64,000 nucleotides of DNA from Neorhizobium galegae bv. orientalis str. HAMBI 540. GTDB taxonomy: Bacteria > Pseudomonadota > Alphaproteobacteria > Rhizobiales > Rhizobiaceae. Positions 43,694-53,165 of this stretch are shown here, one piece after another (the stretch's first letter is position 1; each line of letters starts with the position of its first letter). Both the position numbers and the translations under genes were made by a program. The DNA lies in the NCBI RefSeq assembly GCF_000731315.1, contig NZ_HG938353.1, forward strand, positions 186,001-250,000, written 5' to 3'. The notes below the pieces were generated by a model. That model was not told the DNA's origin. It saw only the letters and a list, made by a program, of their open reading frames with translations, and searched no databases.

Positions 43694-45529
43694 ATGTCGA
43701 AAGTACTGCCGTCGTCCGTGGTATCGCGGATAGTTCTTCTATGTCTGTTCCTGATTTTCGTAGCTGTTTCGGCGGTTGGCGGGCTCAACTATGTCTTCCT
43801 GCGGGGCGACATCATGGACAGCGCGAAGAACGATGCCCGCGAGGCGATACGGGTAATGGGGCTGCTTTACGACCTCGAACTGCAAGGCGCCAAGACGGAT
43901 ATCCGGGATGGGATCGTCGTGCGTGTGGCCCAGGGCGAAGGCGCCCTCAAGGGTTACGAGCTGGTCGATCGAACCGCGAGCGCGATCGGCGGCGTCGCCA
44001 CGGTCTTCGAAAAGAGAGGCAGCGAATACGTCCGCATCTCGACCAACCTGAAAACAGAGAAGGGCGAGCGCGCCGTCGGCACCAAACTCGCAGCCGATCA
44101 TCCGGCGCAACCCTTCCTCGCCCGCGGCGAGGCCTACTTCGGTCCGGCGGTGCTGTTCGGCAAGGATTTCATGACGGGGTATTTCCCGATCACCAACGCC
44201 TCCAACACGATGACCGGCCTGCTGTTCATCGGTATTCCGATGGAGTTCTATTTCGCCCATATCGTCAGCTCGAGTTATGTCGTCATCAGCAGTTCGCTGA
44301 TCGCGATGATTGCCGTCGGGCTTGTAAGCCTGTTCGGGCTGCGCGTGTTGCTCAACCCGCTCGGCGTGCTGACGGGCACTGTGCGCAGTCTCTCCGAAGG
44401 GGATGACGCTACTGAAATCCCCTATGCCGAACGCCGCGACGAATTCGGCAATATCGCCCGCGCCCTGGAAGTCTTCCGGGATGCCGGTCACGAGAAACGG
44501 CTGATGGAGAGCCGCAGCGCCGAGGATCGAGCCGAAGCGGAGGCCGAGCGCCGCCGCAACGACGCCGAAAAGCAGCGCGTCGACCGCCAGATCGACACGG
44601 CCGTCAGCGAGTTGGGTGGGGCCCTGGCCCGCCTGGCTCAGGGCGATCTGTCGAGCACCATTGAGACGCAGTTCTCGGGTCGGTTGGAACAGCTCCGCAG
44701 CGACTTCAACGGCTCCATCGTCCGGCTGCGCGATACGCTTTCTCACATCCGACAAAGCACGCTCTCCATCCAGAAAAGCAGTGCCGACCTCAGCCATTCC
44801 TCGACCGAGCTTTCACGCAGGACGGAAACTCAGGCAGCCTCGCTCGAAGAGACGGCGGCTTCCGTCGACGAGATCACCGCGACGGTCCGTTCATCGGCCG
44901 AGCGCGCCCACGAGGCCAACCGGGCCGTGGCGCTCACCAAGAAGAGTGCCGACAGTTCCGGCAGCGTGGTGAGCAGTGCGGTCGCCGCGATGGAACGTAT
45001 CGAGGAAGCTTCGGGCAAGATCGAGCTGATCATCGAGGTGATCGACGACATCGCTTTCCAGACCAACCTCCTGGCACTCAACGCCGGCATCGAGGCGGCC
45101 CGGGCCGGTGATGCCGGCAAGGGTTTTGCGGTCGTAGCGCAGGAAGTTCGCGAACTGGCGCAACGTTCCGCCAGTGCCGCCAAGGAGATCAAGGACCTTA
45201 TCACCCAGTCGAGCCGGGAAGTCGGCGCCGGCGCCGGCCTCGTGCAGCAGGCGGGTGAAGTGCTGGCGGCGATCAGCCAGCAGATCACCGGCGTCAGCCA
45301 GCATGTGGAAATGATTGCCACTGCCAGCCAGGATCAGTCGGCCGCTCTGCAAAACATCAACAATTCCGTCAACCGCATGGACCAGATGACCCAGCAGAAC
45401 GGCGCGATGGTCGGCGAAACCACGGAAGCGAGCCGACGCCTTGCAAGCGAAGCGGATGCCCTGCTTGAACTGGTAGAGCAGTTCCGCATCGATGCGAACA
45501 GTCGCTCCCGTTATCCTCGCGCTGCGTAA
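43694..45529 (+). CDS. Methyl-accepting chemotaxis protein
   Basis: Chemoreceptor of 611 aa. First membrane helix at about residues 12-34 ([20 protein letters not shown]), then a periplasmic sensory region of about 160 residues with a Cache-like pattern ([20 protein letters not shown]). Second helix near 196-220, a HAMP region, and a cytoplasmic signalling domain whose hairpin tip reads [20 protein letters not shown]. It controls the CheA kinase according to ligand binding; the ligand is unknown. No CheW-binding pentapeptide for CheR is seen at the C-terminus (ends SRYPRAA). Confidence 0.94.
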   Translation: MSKVLPSSVVSRIVLLCLFLIFVAVSAVGGLNYVFLRGDIMDSAKNDAREAIRVMGLLYDLELQGAKTDIRDGIVVRVAQGEGALKGYELVDRTASAIGGVATVFEKRGSEYVRISTNLKTEKGERAVGTKLAADHPAQPFLARGEAYFGPAVLFGKDFMTGYFPITNASNTMTGLLFIGIPMEFYFAHIVSSSYVVISSSLIAMIAVGLVSLFGLRVLLNPLGVLTGTVRSLSEGDDATEIPYAERRDEFGNIARALEVFRDAGHEKRLMESRSAEDRAEAEAERRRNDAEKQRVDRQIDTAVSELGGALARLAQGDLSSTIETQFSGRLEQLRSDFNGSIVRLRDTLSHIRQSTLSIQKSSADLSHSSTELSRRTETQAASLEETAASVDEITATVRSSAERAHEANRAVALTKKSADSSGSVVSSAVAAMERIEEASGKIELIIEVIDDIAFQTNLLALNAGIEAARAGDAGKGFAVVAQEVRELAQRSASAAKEIKDLITQSSREVGAGAGLVQQAGEVLAAISQQITGVSQHVEMIATASQDQSAALQNINNSVNRMDQMTQQNGAMVGETTEASRRLASEADALLELVEQFRIDANSRSRYPRAA

Positions 45530-45719
45530 TATTTGCGGATGTCAAAGTAGGGGTGATGCCGCCTTTACGTCTGCCCCTGAGCCGCAGCAGGTCAGCGAAC
45601 CAGCTCGGATAGGGCTGGGCGTAACGTTCATAGAAATCGTTTTCCGCGGCTATATCGCGACGGATGGACTTTGTTCCGAAGGGATAGGAAAAGGCGGCTG
45701 CGACGATGTTCTCATACAT
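45369..45719 (-). CDS. Small orphan frame, possibly a truncated gene
   Basis: Starts at ATG 45719 with a strong GGAGG seven bases upstream, divergent from the LysR gene. The first ~60 residues ([20 protein letters not shown], then [18 protein letters not shown]) look like real protein sequence. From about base 45530 the frame runs antisense into the end of the chemoreceptor gene and becomes an unlikely Arg/Ser/Gly-rich stretch. Either a short protein that happens to read through, or the 5' remnant of a gene cut off where the chemoreceptor gene was joined. Not recognised. Confidence 0.4.
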   Translation of the reverse strand: MYENIVAAAFSYPFGTKSIRRDIAAENDFYERYAQPYPSWFADLLRLRGRRKGGITPTLTSANITQREDNGSDCSHRCGTALPVQAGHPLRLQGVGSLPWFRRPSRRSAGSSGPCG

Positions 45720-45809
45720 CGGAATTCCTCCGTTTGTGGAAATCGTCTCCTTTACTAAACCCAAAAAACTGCTTCTTGTATCGCCTAATCCCCGCTATGC
45801 TTTTCACCC

Positions 45810-46673
45810 ATGAAAAACGTCAACTGGGATGCCTACGAGCTTTTCATGCAGGTCGCCCGCCTCGGCGGACTGTCCGGGGCCTCGGGCGTCACCGGTCTCA
45901 GCCCTGCGACGGTCGGTCGGCGGATGCTCGATCTCGAAGAGGCGATCGGGCGTCCGTTGTTTTTACGCAGCCGTACCGGCTATCAGCTGACCGCCGATGG
46001 GTCTGCGTTGTTTGCCCAGATTCTGGAGATGGAAGGCGCTGCCCGCCGTATCGAAAGCTGGAAACGGGAAGGCGCCGGTTCGACGCTGGTACGGGTTGCC
46101 TGCGGCACCTGGCTCGCCTGGATGTTCACCCGTAATCTGTCGCTCATCCGCACCGAACGGGACGATTTCCGCCTCGATTTCTATATTGCCGAGCGACGAG
46201 CGAGCCTTGCGCATCGGGAAAGCGACGTCGGCATCCGCGCGTTCGAGCCGGACGAGCCAAACCTTGCGGCGACCAGGCTCGGCGAGGTCGCCTATGCAGC
46301 CTATCGTGCCCGCAACGCCCATCCCTCGGCTGCCGAACGCTGGCTTGCGGTCTCGGAGGAGGACGCGATTTCCGCCTATCTGCGCTGGCCGCATCAGGAA
46401 CGGGGAGGTCAGGTGGTCGTCACGGTCAACCGCCCGCGTTCTCTGCGCGATCTGGCACTTGGCGGCGCCGGAACCGCAGTCCTGCCCTGTTTCGTCGGCG
46501 ATCAGGACATGCGGCTGGAGCGTGTCGGCGGAGAGATCGAAAGCCTGCGCCACTCCCAGTGGATCGTCATGAACAACGACGATCGCCACCGCCGGGATAT
46601 CCGAGCGGTGGTCGATCGGATGGTGAAGTTCGCCCGGGCTCACAGCCTACTGTTTGCCGGCCGGCAACCTTAG
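45810..46673 (+). CDS. LysR-family transcription regulator
   Basis: Regulator of 287 aa. The N-terminal helix-turn-helix is MKNVNWDAYELFMQVARLGG, SGASGVTGLSPATVGRRML then LDLEEAIGRPLFLR, typical of LysR proteins. The effector domain follows (residues 90-280). Its likely target is the divergent frame at 45719 or itself, since the two starts are 90 bases apart. No clear RBS. The stop overlaps the convergent gene by four bases. Confidence 0.9.
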   Translation: MKNVNWDAYELFMQVARLGGLSGASGVTGLSPATVGRRMLDLEEAIGRPLFLRSRTGYQLTADGSALFAQILEMEGAARRIESWKREGAGSTLVRVACGTWLAWMFTRNLSLIRTERDDFRLDFYIAERRASLAHRESDVGIRAFEPDEPNLAATRLGEVAYAAYRARNAHPSAAERWLAVSEEDAISAYLRWPHQERGGQVVVTVNRPRSLRDLALGGAGTAVLPCFVGDQDMRLERVGGEIESLRHSQWIVMNNDDRHRRDIRAVVDRMVKFARAHSLLFAGRQP

Positions 46674-47305
46674 TACACGAGGTACGTGAACTCTGTGCCG
46701 TTCTGCTGAATGCTGGCATACTTACCGGTTTTCGTGTCACGCATCATGCCATCCGTATCGATGGTAATGTGGTCTGCGATGAATTTATCTTTCCCCTTGG
46801 TGTCGAACGTGACTCTTTCGCCCCCCACCCTGCCATCTGCGTAATACATAATCGTCTTGGTCAAGGTCGAGGTCACTCCCATGTCGGACATGTCATAAGA
46901 CTGGAGTGTGCCGTCGTCTAACGCTTTCAAATAAGCCTGCGCGCGCGCTGCGTTCGGTCCGCTTCCCTTGGCCTCTTCCTGTTCGTGCATGACTGTTTTT
47001 AAGGCCATCTCCTCGTCCGAAGAGAAAGCACCTTGTCCAGTTGCCGTCTCTGTGTATTCACCATTTGCCCCATATTCCCGCACCGCGTTCTTCATCTGGA
47101 ACAGCGTGGATTTTTTGTCCTGTTCCGATGCGAGCGCAATGATCGTGCCGATCGCATTACCCGTCCTCATCACGTCATCGGTATACCCGGTGGCGTCTCG
47201 CAGCAGCTTCACCGCGCTCGATGTCGGACCGGTAGCTGTAATGTGGCCGGTGCCAAAAAGAAGTGAAACGGAACTGGTGGAAATGGAGTTGATGCCGGAG
47301 ACCAT
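46670..47305 (-). CDS. Protein of unknown function, atypical composition
   Basis: Protein of 211 aa, not recognised. Start ATG 47305 has AGGAAG about six bases upstream. The N-terminus is Ser/Thr/Gly-rich (MVSGINSISTSSVSLLFGTG), as in several rhizobial proteins of unknown role; the rest is polar with no membrane helix or signal peptide. A C-terminal region (HITIDTDGMMRDTKTGKY) could be beta-rich. Base composition and codon use are visibly less GC-biased at third positions than the flanking genes, which suggests later acquisition. It ends within the last codons of the LysR gene on the other strand. Confidence 0.7.
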   Translation of the reverse strand: MVSGINSISTSSVSLLFGTGHITATGPTSSAVKLLRDATGYTDDVMRTGNAIGTIIALASEQDKKSTLFQMKNAVREYGANGEYTETATGQGAFSSDEEMALKTVMHEQEEAKGSGPNAARAQAYLKALDDGTLQSYDMSDMGVTSTLTKTIMYYADGRVGGERVTFDTKGKDKFIADHITIDTDGMMRDTKTGKYASIQQNGTEFTYLVY

Positions 47306-47507
47306 GATTGCTTCCTGGGATTAACGGATTTTCAAAATTCCCAGCATCCTATGGACGGAAAGCTCATGCGGCTGGAAAAGCATCATGCCTGATCATTCAC
47401 TACCGTGTATTCCGTAAGATCCTGTTAAATTCTACCCAAGGTTTAGATGGAATATGATTAGATATCGGAAACACGAATGATTGATCAGGCTATGAGGCGT
47501 CTTCCGA

Positions 47508-47747
47508 TCACTGCACCCGGTTGGTGACGATGACGGGGATCATCAGGTCGCCCCAGTGACCGTCTCCGCCGTGGTGGCGGGCGGAGCGGACGAGCTCCAC
47601 CGAAACCCCGGCCTCGACCGCCTTCATGATTGCATGGTTGAGGCGGTGCAGATCGTTGGCAAGCGTGCGGATCGCTGCCTGCTGGTCGGGGGTCATCGCC
47701 GTCGACTGCTCTTCTGCGCGTTCCTTGACGTGGGTCTGGATGTTCAT
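47508..47747 (-). CDS. Small conserved-type protein next to aceA
   Basis: Protein of 79 aa, mostly helical (MTPDQQAAIRTLANDLHRLN) with a short His/Gly-rich stretch (RHHGGDGHWGD) and a beta-like C-terminus. Strong AAGGAGGAG about seven bases before the ATG. It lies 32 bases downstream of aceA on the same strand and is probably co-transcribed with it. Not recognised. Confidence 0.65.
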   Translation of the reverse strand: MNIQTHVKERAEEQSTAMTPDQQAAIRTLANDLHRLNHAIMKAVEAGVSVELVRSARHHGGDGHWGDLMIPVIVTNRVQ

Positions 47748-47779
47748 GTCGGTTCTCCTCCTTGTGATGGGGTTCAGAC

Positions 47780-49069
47780 TTATTCCGCAGCCGGCCGGAA
47801 CTGGTCGTGCTCGGTGGATTCCTTCATTGCGGTGGTGGACGAAAGCCCGCCGGTGATGGCGACGGAGACAGCGTCGAAATAGCCGGTGCCGACCTCGCGC
47901 TGGTGTTTTGTGGCGGTATAGCCGTTGATCTCGGCGGCGAATTCCGCTTCCTGCAGCTCCGAATAGGCCGCCATCTGCCGGTCCTTGTAGCCGCGGGCGA
48001 GTTCGAACATGCCGAAGTTCAGCTGGTGGAAACCGGCGAGTGTGATGAACTGGAACTTGTAGCCCATCGCACCCAGTTCCCGCTGGAACTTGGCGATCGT
48101 CGCGTCGTCGAGGTTCTTTTTCCAGTTGAACGACGGCGAGCAGTTATAGGCGAGCATCTTGCCGGGATGCGCCTTGTGAACCCCCTCCGCAAACCGGCGC
48201 GCCTGTTCGAGATCCGGCTTCGAGGTCTCGCACCAGATGAGGTCGCAATAGGGCGCATAGGCGACGGCGCGGGCGATGCAGGGTTCGAGCCCGCTCTTGA
48301 CCTGGTAGAAGCCCTCCACCGTCCGGCCGGCATCGTAGTCGACGAAGGGCTGGTCGCGCTCGTCGATATCCGAGGTGAGCAGCTTGGCCGCTTCCGCATC
48401 GGTGCGGGCGATGACCAGCGTCGGCGTGCCCATGACGTCGGCGGCAAGCCGCGCGGCTGTCAGGTTGCGGATATGGGCGGCGGTCGGGATCAGGACCTTG
48501 CCACCGAGGTGGCCGCACTTCTTTTCCGATGCGAGCTGGTCCTCGTAGTGGACGCCCGCTGCGCCCGCCTCGATGAATGCCTTCATGATCTCGAAGGCGT
48601 TGAGCGGCCCGCCGAAACCGGCCTCTGCATCGGCAACGATCGGCGCGAACCAGGTCTCGACCGAAAGGCCCTTGCCTTCGGCGGTCTCGATCTGGTCGGC
48701 ACGCTGCAGCGTGCGGTTGATGCGCCGCGCCAGTTCCGGCGCGGCATTGGCCGGATAGAGCGACTGGTCCGGATACATGGCGGATGCGGTATTGGCATCC
48801 GCGGCGACCTGCCAGCCGGAGAGGTAGATTGCCTTCAGCCCGGCGCGAACCTGCTGCATGGCCTGGTTGCCGGTCATCGCGCCCAGCGCGTTGACGAAGT
48901 CTTCGCGGCGCAGCAGTGACCACAGCCGGTTGGCGCCCATCTCGGCAAGCGAATAACGGATCTCCGCCGAACCGCGCAACCGCTTCACGTCCTCGGCGGA
49001 ATAAGGGCGTTCGATACCTTCGAACCGGCCCTTCTGCGCGCCTGGAACCAGTGTGTAAAAATCTGTCAT
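47780..49069 (-). CDS. aceA: Isocitrate lyase
   Basis: First enzyme of the glyoxylate bypass (429 aa, usual bacterial length): splits isocitrate into glyoxylate and succinate, needed for growth on acetate or fatty acids. The catalytic Cys motif [14 protein letters not shown] is intact, as is the N-terminal [26 protein letters not shown] lies about six bases before the ATG. It is divergent from a regulator of the RamB/ScfR type, which probably controls it. Confidence 0.97.
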   Translation of the reverse strand: MTDFYTLVPGAQKGRFEGIERPYSAEDVKRLRGSAEIRYSLAEMGANRLWSLLRREDFVNALGAMTGNQAMQQVRAGLKAIYLSGWQVAADANTASAMYPDQSLYPANAAPELARRINRTLQRADQIETAEGKGLSVETWFAPIVADAEAGFGGPLNAFEIMKAFIEAGAAGVHYEDQLASEKKCGHLGGKVLIPTAAHIRNLTAARLAADVMGTPTLVIARTDAEAAKLLTSDIDERDQPFVDYDAGRTVEGFYQVKSGLEPCIARAVAYAPYCDLIWCETSKPDLEQARRFAEGVHKAHPGKMLAYNCSPSFNWKKNLDDATIAKFQRELGAMGYKFQFITLAGFHQLNFGMFELARGYKDRQMAAYSELQEAEFAAEINGYTATKHQREVGTGYFDAVSVAITGGLSSTTAMKESTEHDQFRPAAE

Positions 49070-49079
49070 TGCTTTCCTC

Positions 49080-49265
49080 CTATGTAAAATCGATGAGCCA
49101 CGGTATGGCGCTTTTGATGTGACTGAATTTACAGAAAGGAATGCTGCACTGCCAGATAAGATGCAGAATTGCGGGTATGAAAGGGGTTATGTTGTCTTGT
49201 CTTTCACAAAGGGTTCTGTGAAGATGTCATAATTGTAAATACGGCGAGCCGGCCGATTTTGTAAA
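49080..49265. promoter_or_regulatory. aceA / ScfR divergent control region
   Basis: The 209-base gap between the divergent genes holds four copies of TGTAAA or its complement (TGTAAA near 49085, TTTACA near 49128, AATTGTAAAT at 49231-49240, TTTTGTAAAA near 49257). It also holds a perfect inverted repeat TTCACA-N8-TGTGAA (49203-49222). RamB-type regulators are known to bind AAA/TTTGCAAA-like sites, so these motifs are reasonable operators; binding is inferred. Confidence 0.5.
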
Positions 49266-49278
49266 AGCGGTGACAAAA

Positions 49279-50697
49279 ATGGCGGAGCGAAAGATTTTTG
49301 CCGGCCCACGGGTACGGCGGGTGCGATTGGGGCTCGGTCTTACCCAGACTGCCATGGCCGAAGCGCTCGGCATTTCGCCCTCCTATCTCAACCTCATCGA
49401 GCGCAACCAGCGACCGCTCACGGTCCAGCTTCTCTTGAAGCTTGCCTCGGTCTACAAGGTCGATCTCGATGCGCTACAGGGGGAAGGTGGCGGTCTTGCG
49501 GGGCGGCTGCGCGAGGTGTTCGCCGATCCGCTGCTGGCGGGCGAGATCCCGGGGGATCAGGAAATCATCGAGGTGGCGGAGGCCGCTCCCAACGCGGCGC
49601 TGGGGCTGATGAAGCTCTATCGCGCCTATCGTGAGCAGGCGGCCAGGCTTTCCGATCTTTCCGATCTGCTGGCCCGCGAGGGTCACGAGACCTCGATTGC
49701 CGGCACGCGCCTGCCGATCGACGAGGTGCGCGAGACGCTGCAGCGCCGCCCTAACTTTTTCGCGCGTATCGAGGATGCGGCCGAAACCTTCGTGGCCAGG
49801 CTCGGGCCCGGCGACGAACTGCCTGGCGCCTTGAAGGCCTGGGCGAAGAACGAGCACGGCATCGTGGTGCGTACGCTGCCGGTTCATGCCATGCCGAACC
49901 TGCGCCGGCGCTACGACCGCCATTCCATGCGGCTGTTTCTGTCAGAACGGCTCTCGCCCTTCGACCGGACGCGCGAGCTTGCCATGGAAGTGGCGCTGCT
50001 TGCATTGGGCCAGGAGATCGCCGCCGAACTCGAGGACCTAAACCTCTCCACCAACGAGGCGCGTCGCATCGGCCGCTTCGAACTCGCCCGTTATGCAGCC
50101 CATGCGCTGATGATGCCTTATGGGGCTTTTCTCACGGCGGCCCAGCGCGCCCGATACGACCTCGACGTGTTACGCTCCCGTTTCGACGTGTCGTTCGAGC
50201 AGGCCGCCAACCGGCTGACATCGCTTGCCCGGACCGGCACGCCGGGCATTCCGTTTTTCCTGATGGAGGTCGATCACGCCGGCAACGCCATCCGCCGCGC
50301 CGGTGCGCAAGGGTTCCCGCAAGCACGTTTCGGCGGGCTCTGTCCGAAGCTCGGCCTTCATGCCGCCTTCCTTCAGCCGGGGCAGGTTCTCGTCGATCGG
50401 GTCGAGATGCCGGATGGCGCCGCATTCCTGACGCTGTCGCGCACGCTCGAAGGTCCGCAATCGGGATTCGGCGAGCGTATCCGCCGTACGGCAATTCTTC
50501 TCGGCTGCGATCTGTCGAGCGGCGGCGACACCGTCTATGGCGAGGCACTGCCGGGGGCCGTCGGAACGGTGCTTGCCGGCACCGCCTGCCGGCTCTGCGA
50601 AAGGCAGGGTTGCCTCTCCCGCGCCGAGCCTCCGGTCACGAGACCGCTCGGTCTAGACGAAATGGTGACCGGTCTCAGTGCCTTCGATTTCCAATGA
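49279..50697 (+). CDS. Short-chain fatty-acyl-CoA regulator, RamB/ScfR type (XRE plus IrrE-like)
   Basis: Regulator of 472 aa. An XRE helix-turn-helix lies at residues 10-65 (LGLTQTAMAEALGISPSYLN, LIERNQRPLTVQLL), an IrrE/ImmA-like metallopeptidase-related region in the middle (RFELARYAAHALMMPYGAFL), and a DUF2083-type C-terminus with GTACRLCERQGCLSRAEP. This architecture is that of RamB/ScfR regulators of acetate, propionate and glyoxylate genes. ATG 49279 matches the family N-terminus; GTG 49270 is possible. The canonical HExxH metal motif is not seen. Divergent from aceA. Confidence 0.9.
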   Translation: MAERKIFAGPRVRRVRLGLGLTQTAMAEALGISPSYLNLIERNQRPLTVQLLLKLASVYKVDLDALQGEGGGLAGRLREVFADPLLAGEIPGDQEIIEVAEAAPNAALGLMKLYRAYREQAARLSDLSDLLAREGHETSIAGTRLPIDEVRETLQRRPNFFARIEDAAETFVARLGPGDELPGALKAWAKNEHGIVVRTLPVHAMPNLRRRYDRHSMRLFLSERLSPFDRTRELAMEVALLALGQEIAAELEDLNLSTNEARRIGRFELARYAAHALMMPYGAFLTAAQRARYDLDVLRSRFDVSFEQAANRLTSLARTGTPGIPFFLMEVDHAGNAIRRAGAQGFPQARFGGLCPKLGLHAAFLQPGQVLVDRVEMPDGAAFLTLSRTLEGPQSGFGERIRRTAILLGCDLSSGGDTVYGEALPGAVGTVLAGTACRLCERQGCLSRAEPPVTRPLGLDEMVTGLSAFDFQ

Positions 50698-50737
50698 GTT
50701 TTGCGGCGGCGCACATTCCCCCTTGTGGGGTGTAAAA

Positions 50738-50767
50738 TTACTTTTTACTCTCGCCGAAAAATATAAG
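50738..50767 (+). promoter_or_regulatory. Possible promoter of potFGHI
   Basis: TTACTT (50738) and TATAAG (50762) are 18 bases apart, 54 bases before the potF start. A small hairpin CCCC-N5-GGGG lies just upstream. Weak match to the housekeeping consensus. Confidence 0.3.
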
Positions 50768-50820
50768 GGAATTAGGCGCGATTTGACGATTGCGCAGACA
50801 AAACTGGAACAGGAGAGACC

Positions 50821-51918
50821 ATGAAAAGTCATTTGCTCAGCCTTGCCGCCGCAGTTGCCGCGGCGGCTTTCGCCGCGACGGCTGCTCTGGCCCAGGAGCG
50901 TGAAGTCCGCGTCTACAACTGGTCGGACTATATCGATGAATCGATCCTGGGGGATTTCACCAAGGAGACCGGCATCAAGGTCATCTACGACGTGTTCGAC
51001 AACAACGAGATGCTGGAGACCAAGCTTCTGGCAGGCGGCTCCGGTTACGATGTCGTCGTGCCGACCGGCCCGTTCCTGGCCCGCCAGATCCAGGCCAAGG
51101 TGTTCCAGAAGCTCGACAAGTCGAAACTGCCCAATCTTTCCAACATGTGGCCGGTGGTTACCGAGCGGCTGGCGAAATACGATCCCGGCAATCTGTATGC
51201 CGTCAACTACATGTGGGGCACCACCGGCATCGGCTATAACGTCGACAAGGTGAAGGCAGCACTCGGCGACGTGCCGATCGACAGCTGGAATGTTCTCTTT
51301 AAGCCGGAAAATGCCGCAAAACTGAAGTCCTGCGGCATCAACATCCTCGATGCATCCGACGAGACTTTTGCGATCGCGCTGAACTATCTCGGCAAGAACC
51401 CCGACAGCAAGGACACCAAGGACCTCGAAGCCGGCGGCGCCGTCTACTCGAAAATTCGCAAGTCGGTGAAGACCTTCAATTCGTCGGCCTATATCGATGA
51501 ACTCGCCAATGGCGACAGCTGCATCACGATCGGCTGGTCGGGCGACGTGTTGCAGGCCAAGACCCGCGCCGAGGAAGCCAAGAACAGCGTCAAGATCCAG
51601 TTCGTCATTCCCAAGGAAGGCACGTATATGTGGTTCGACAACCTCGCGATCCCCGCGGACGCGAAGCATGTCGACGAGGCGCATGCCTTCATCAACTACC
51701 TGATGAAGCCGGAAATCATCGCCAAGGCTTCCAACTTCGTTCAATACGCCAACGGCAACCTGGCTTCGCAGAAGTTCATCGACAAGGAAGTCTTGGAAAA
51801 TCCCTCCGCCTATCCACCGGAAGACGTCGTCAAGAAGCTCTTCACCATTTCGCCATACGGGCCGCGCGAGCAGCGGGTCCTGAACCGGGTCTGGACGCAG
51901 ATCAAGACCGGTAGCTGA
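50821..51918 (+). CDS. potF: Polyamine ABC transporter, substrate-binding protein PotF-like
   Basis: Periplasmic binding protein (365 aa) with a signal peptide of about 24 residues (AAFAATAALAQE). The mature start REVRVYNWSDYIDESILGDF is diagnostic of the PotD/PotF family, which binds putrescine or spermidine; NYMWGTTGIGYNVDKV also fits. AGGAGAG lies just before the ATG. First gene of a complete four-gene transporter. Specificity for putrescine is plausible but not shown by sequence. Confidence 0.92.
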   Translation: MKSHLLSLAAAVAAAAFAATAALAQEREVRVYNWSDYIDESILGDFTKETGIKVIYDVFDNNEMLETKLLAGGSGYDVVVPTGPFLARQIQAKVFQKLDKSKLPNLSNMWPVVTERLAKYDPGNLYAVNYMWGTTGIGYNVDKVKAALGDVPIDSWNVLFKPENAAKLKSCGINILDASDETFAIALNYLGKNPDSKDTKDLEAGGAVYSKIRKSVKTFNSSAYIDELANGDSCITIGWSGDVLQAKTRAEEAKNSVKIQFVIPKEGTYMWFDNLAIPADAKHVDEAHAFINYLMKPEIIAKASNFVQYANGNLASQKFIDKEVLENPSAYPPEDVVKKLFTISPYGPREQRVLNRVWTQIKTGS

Positions 51919-51926
51919 TCAAGGGC

Positions 51927-51950
51927 GGGGCAGGCGGAAACGTCTGCCCC
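51927..51950 (+). promoter_or_regulatory. Hairpin with GAAA tetraloop between potF and potG
   Basis: Ten-bp stem GGGGCAGGCG / CGTCTGCCCC (one G-T pair) closed by a GAAA tetraloop, without a following T-run. It lies in the 74-base gap after the binding-protein gene. Probable message-stabilising or partial-termination element that gives more PotF than the other subunits (inference). Confidence 0.6.
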
Positions 51951-51992
51951 GAATACTTTCGGGCGGCCATCGGGGCGAAATGGGGTAAGGGC

Positions 51993-53150
51993 ATGGCGAA
52001 ATCTCTTGGGCCGGTTAAACGCAAATTTTCTCCCTGGGCTGATCCTTCAGCGGTTCCGTTCATCCGTTTCGAAAACATCACCAAGCGGTTCGGCACCTTC
52101 ACCGCCGTCGATAACCTGACGCTCGATATCTACGAGCGGGAGTTCTTCTCGCTGCTCGGGCCGTCCGGTTGCGGCAAGACGACGCTGATGCGCATGCTCG
52201 CCGGCTTCGAGGAGCCGACCGAAGGCCGCATTCTGCTGCAGGGCAAGGATATTTCCGGCGTGCCACCCTATCGCCGGCCGACCAACATGATGTTCCAGTC
52301 CTACGCGCTCTTCCCGCATATGACGGTGGAAAAGAATGTCGCCTTCGGCCTGGAGCAGGACAATCTGCCAAAGGGCGAGATCGCCGACCGTGTCGAGGAG
52401 ATGCTGAAGCTCGTCAAGCTGGAGCAATTCGCCAAACGCAAGCCGAACCAGCTTTCCGGCGGTCAGCGCCAGCGCGTCGCGCTCGCCCGGTCTCTCGCCA
52501 AGCGCCCCAAGGTGCTGCTGCTCGACGAACCGCTCGGTGCGCTCGACAAGAAGCTGCGCGAGGAGACGCAGTTCGAGCTGATGGACCTGCAGACCAAGCT
52601 CGGCCTCACCTTCCTGATCGTCACCCACGACCAGGAAGAGGCGATGACCGTGTCAGACCGTATCGCGGTCATGGACAAGGGCCTGATCATGCAGGTGGCG
52701 ACGCCGGCCGAGATCTACGAAGCGCCGAACAGCCGCTATGTTGCGGATTTCATCGGCGACATCAATATCCTCGAAGGCACGGTCACCTCGACCGACAGCG
52801 CACTCGGCATGCCCGGCTCGGTCAGGATTGACTGCGACGGCATCGCAGTCTCCGTCGAGCAGGAATGCCAGGCGGTGAAGGGCGACAAGGTCGCCTTCGC
52901 GGTGCGGCCGGAAAAGGTGCGTATCTCGCCCGATCAGCCGGCCGATATCTCGGCCAATGCGGTTTACGGTGAAGTCTGGGACATCGGTTATCTCGGCGAC
53001 TTCTCGGTTTTCCTCGTCAGGCTCGCGGATGGCCGGGTGGTGCGTGCGGCGCAGGCCAACGTCTCCCGCCTCGTCGACCGGCCGATCACATTCGGCGACA
53101 TGGTGTGGCTCACCTGGCCGCTCGATGCCGGCCTCGTGTTGACGCGTTGA
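51993..53150 (+). CDS. potG: Polyamine ABC transporter, ATPase PotG-like
   Basis: Nucleotide-binding subunit (385 aa). Walker A GPSGCGKTT, signature LSGGQRQRVALARS, Walker B LLLDEPLGALD and VTHDQEEAM are intact. The C-terminal TOBE region is present (residues 285-385). Located between potF and potH, with 15 bases to potH. Confidence 0.94.
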   Translation: MAKSLGPVKRKFSPWADPSAVPFIRFENITKRFGTFTAVDNLTLDIYEREFFSLLGPSGCGKTTLMRMLAGFEEPTEGRILLQGKDISGVPPYRRPTNMMFQSYALFPHMTVEKNVAFGLEQDNLPKGEIADRVEEMLKLVKLEQFAKRKPNQLSGGQRQRVALARSLAKRPKVLLLDEPLGALDKKLREETQFELMDLQTKLGLTFLIVTHDQEEAMTVSDRIAVMDKGLIMQVATPAEIYEAPNSRYVADFIGDINILEGTVTSTDSALGMPGSVRIDCDGIAVSVEQECQAVKGDKVAFAVRPEKVRISPDQPADISANAVYGEVWDIGYLGDFSVFLVRLADGRVVRAAQANVSRLVDRPITFGDMVWLTWPLDAGLVLTR

Positions 53151-53165
53151 GCGGGGGACAAGGAG

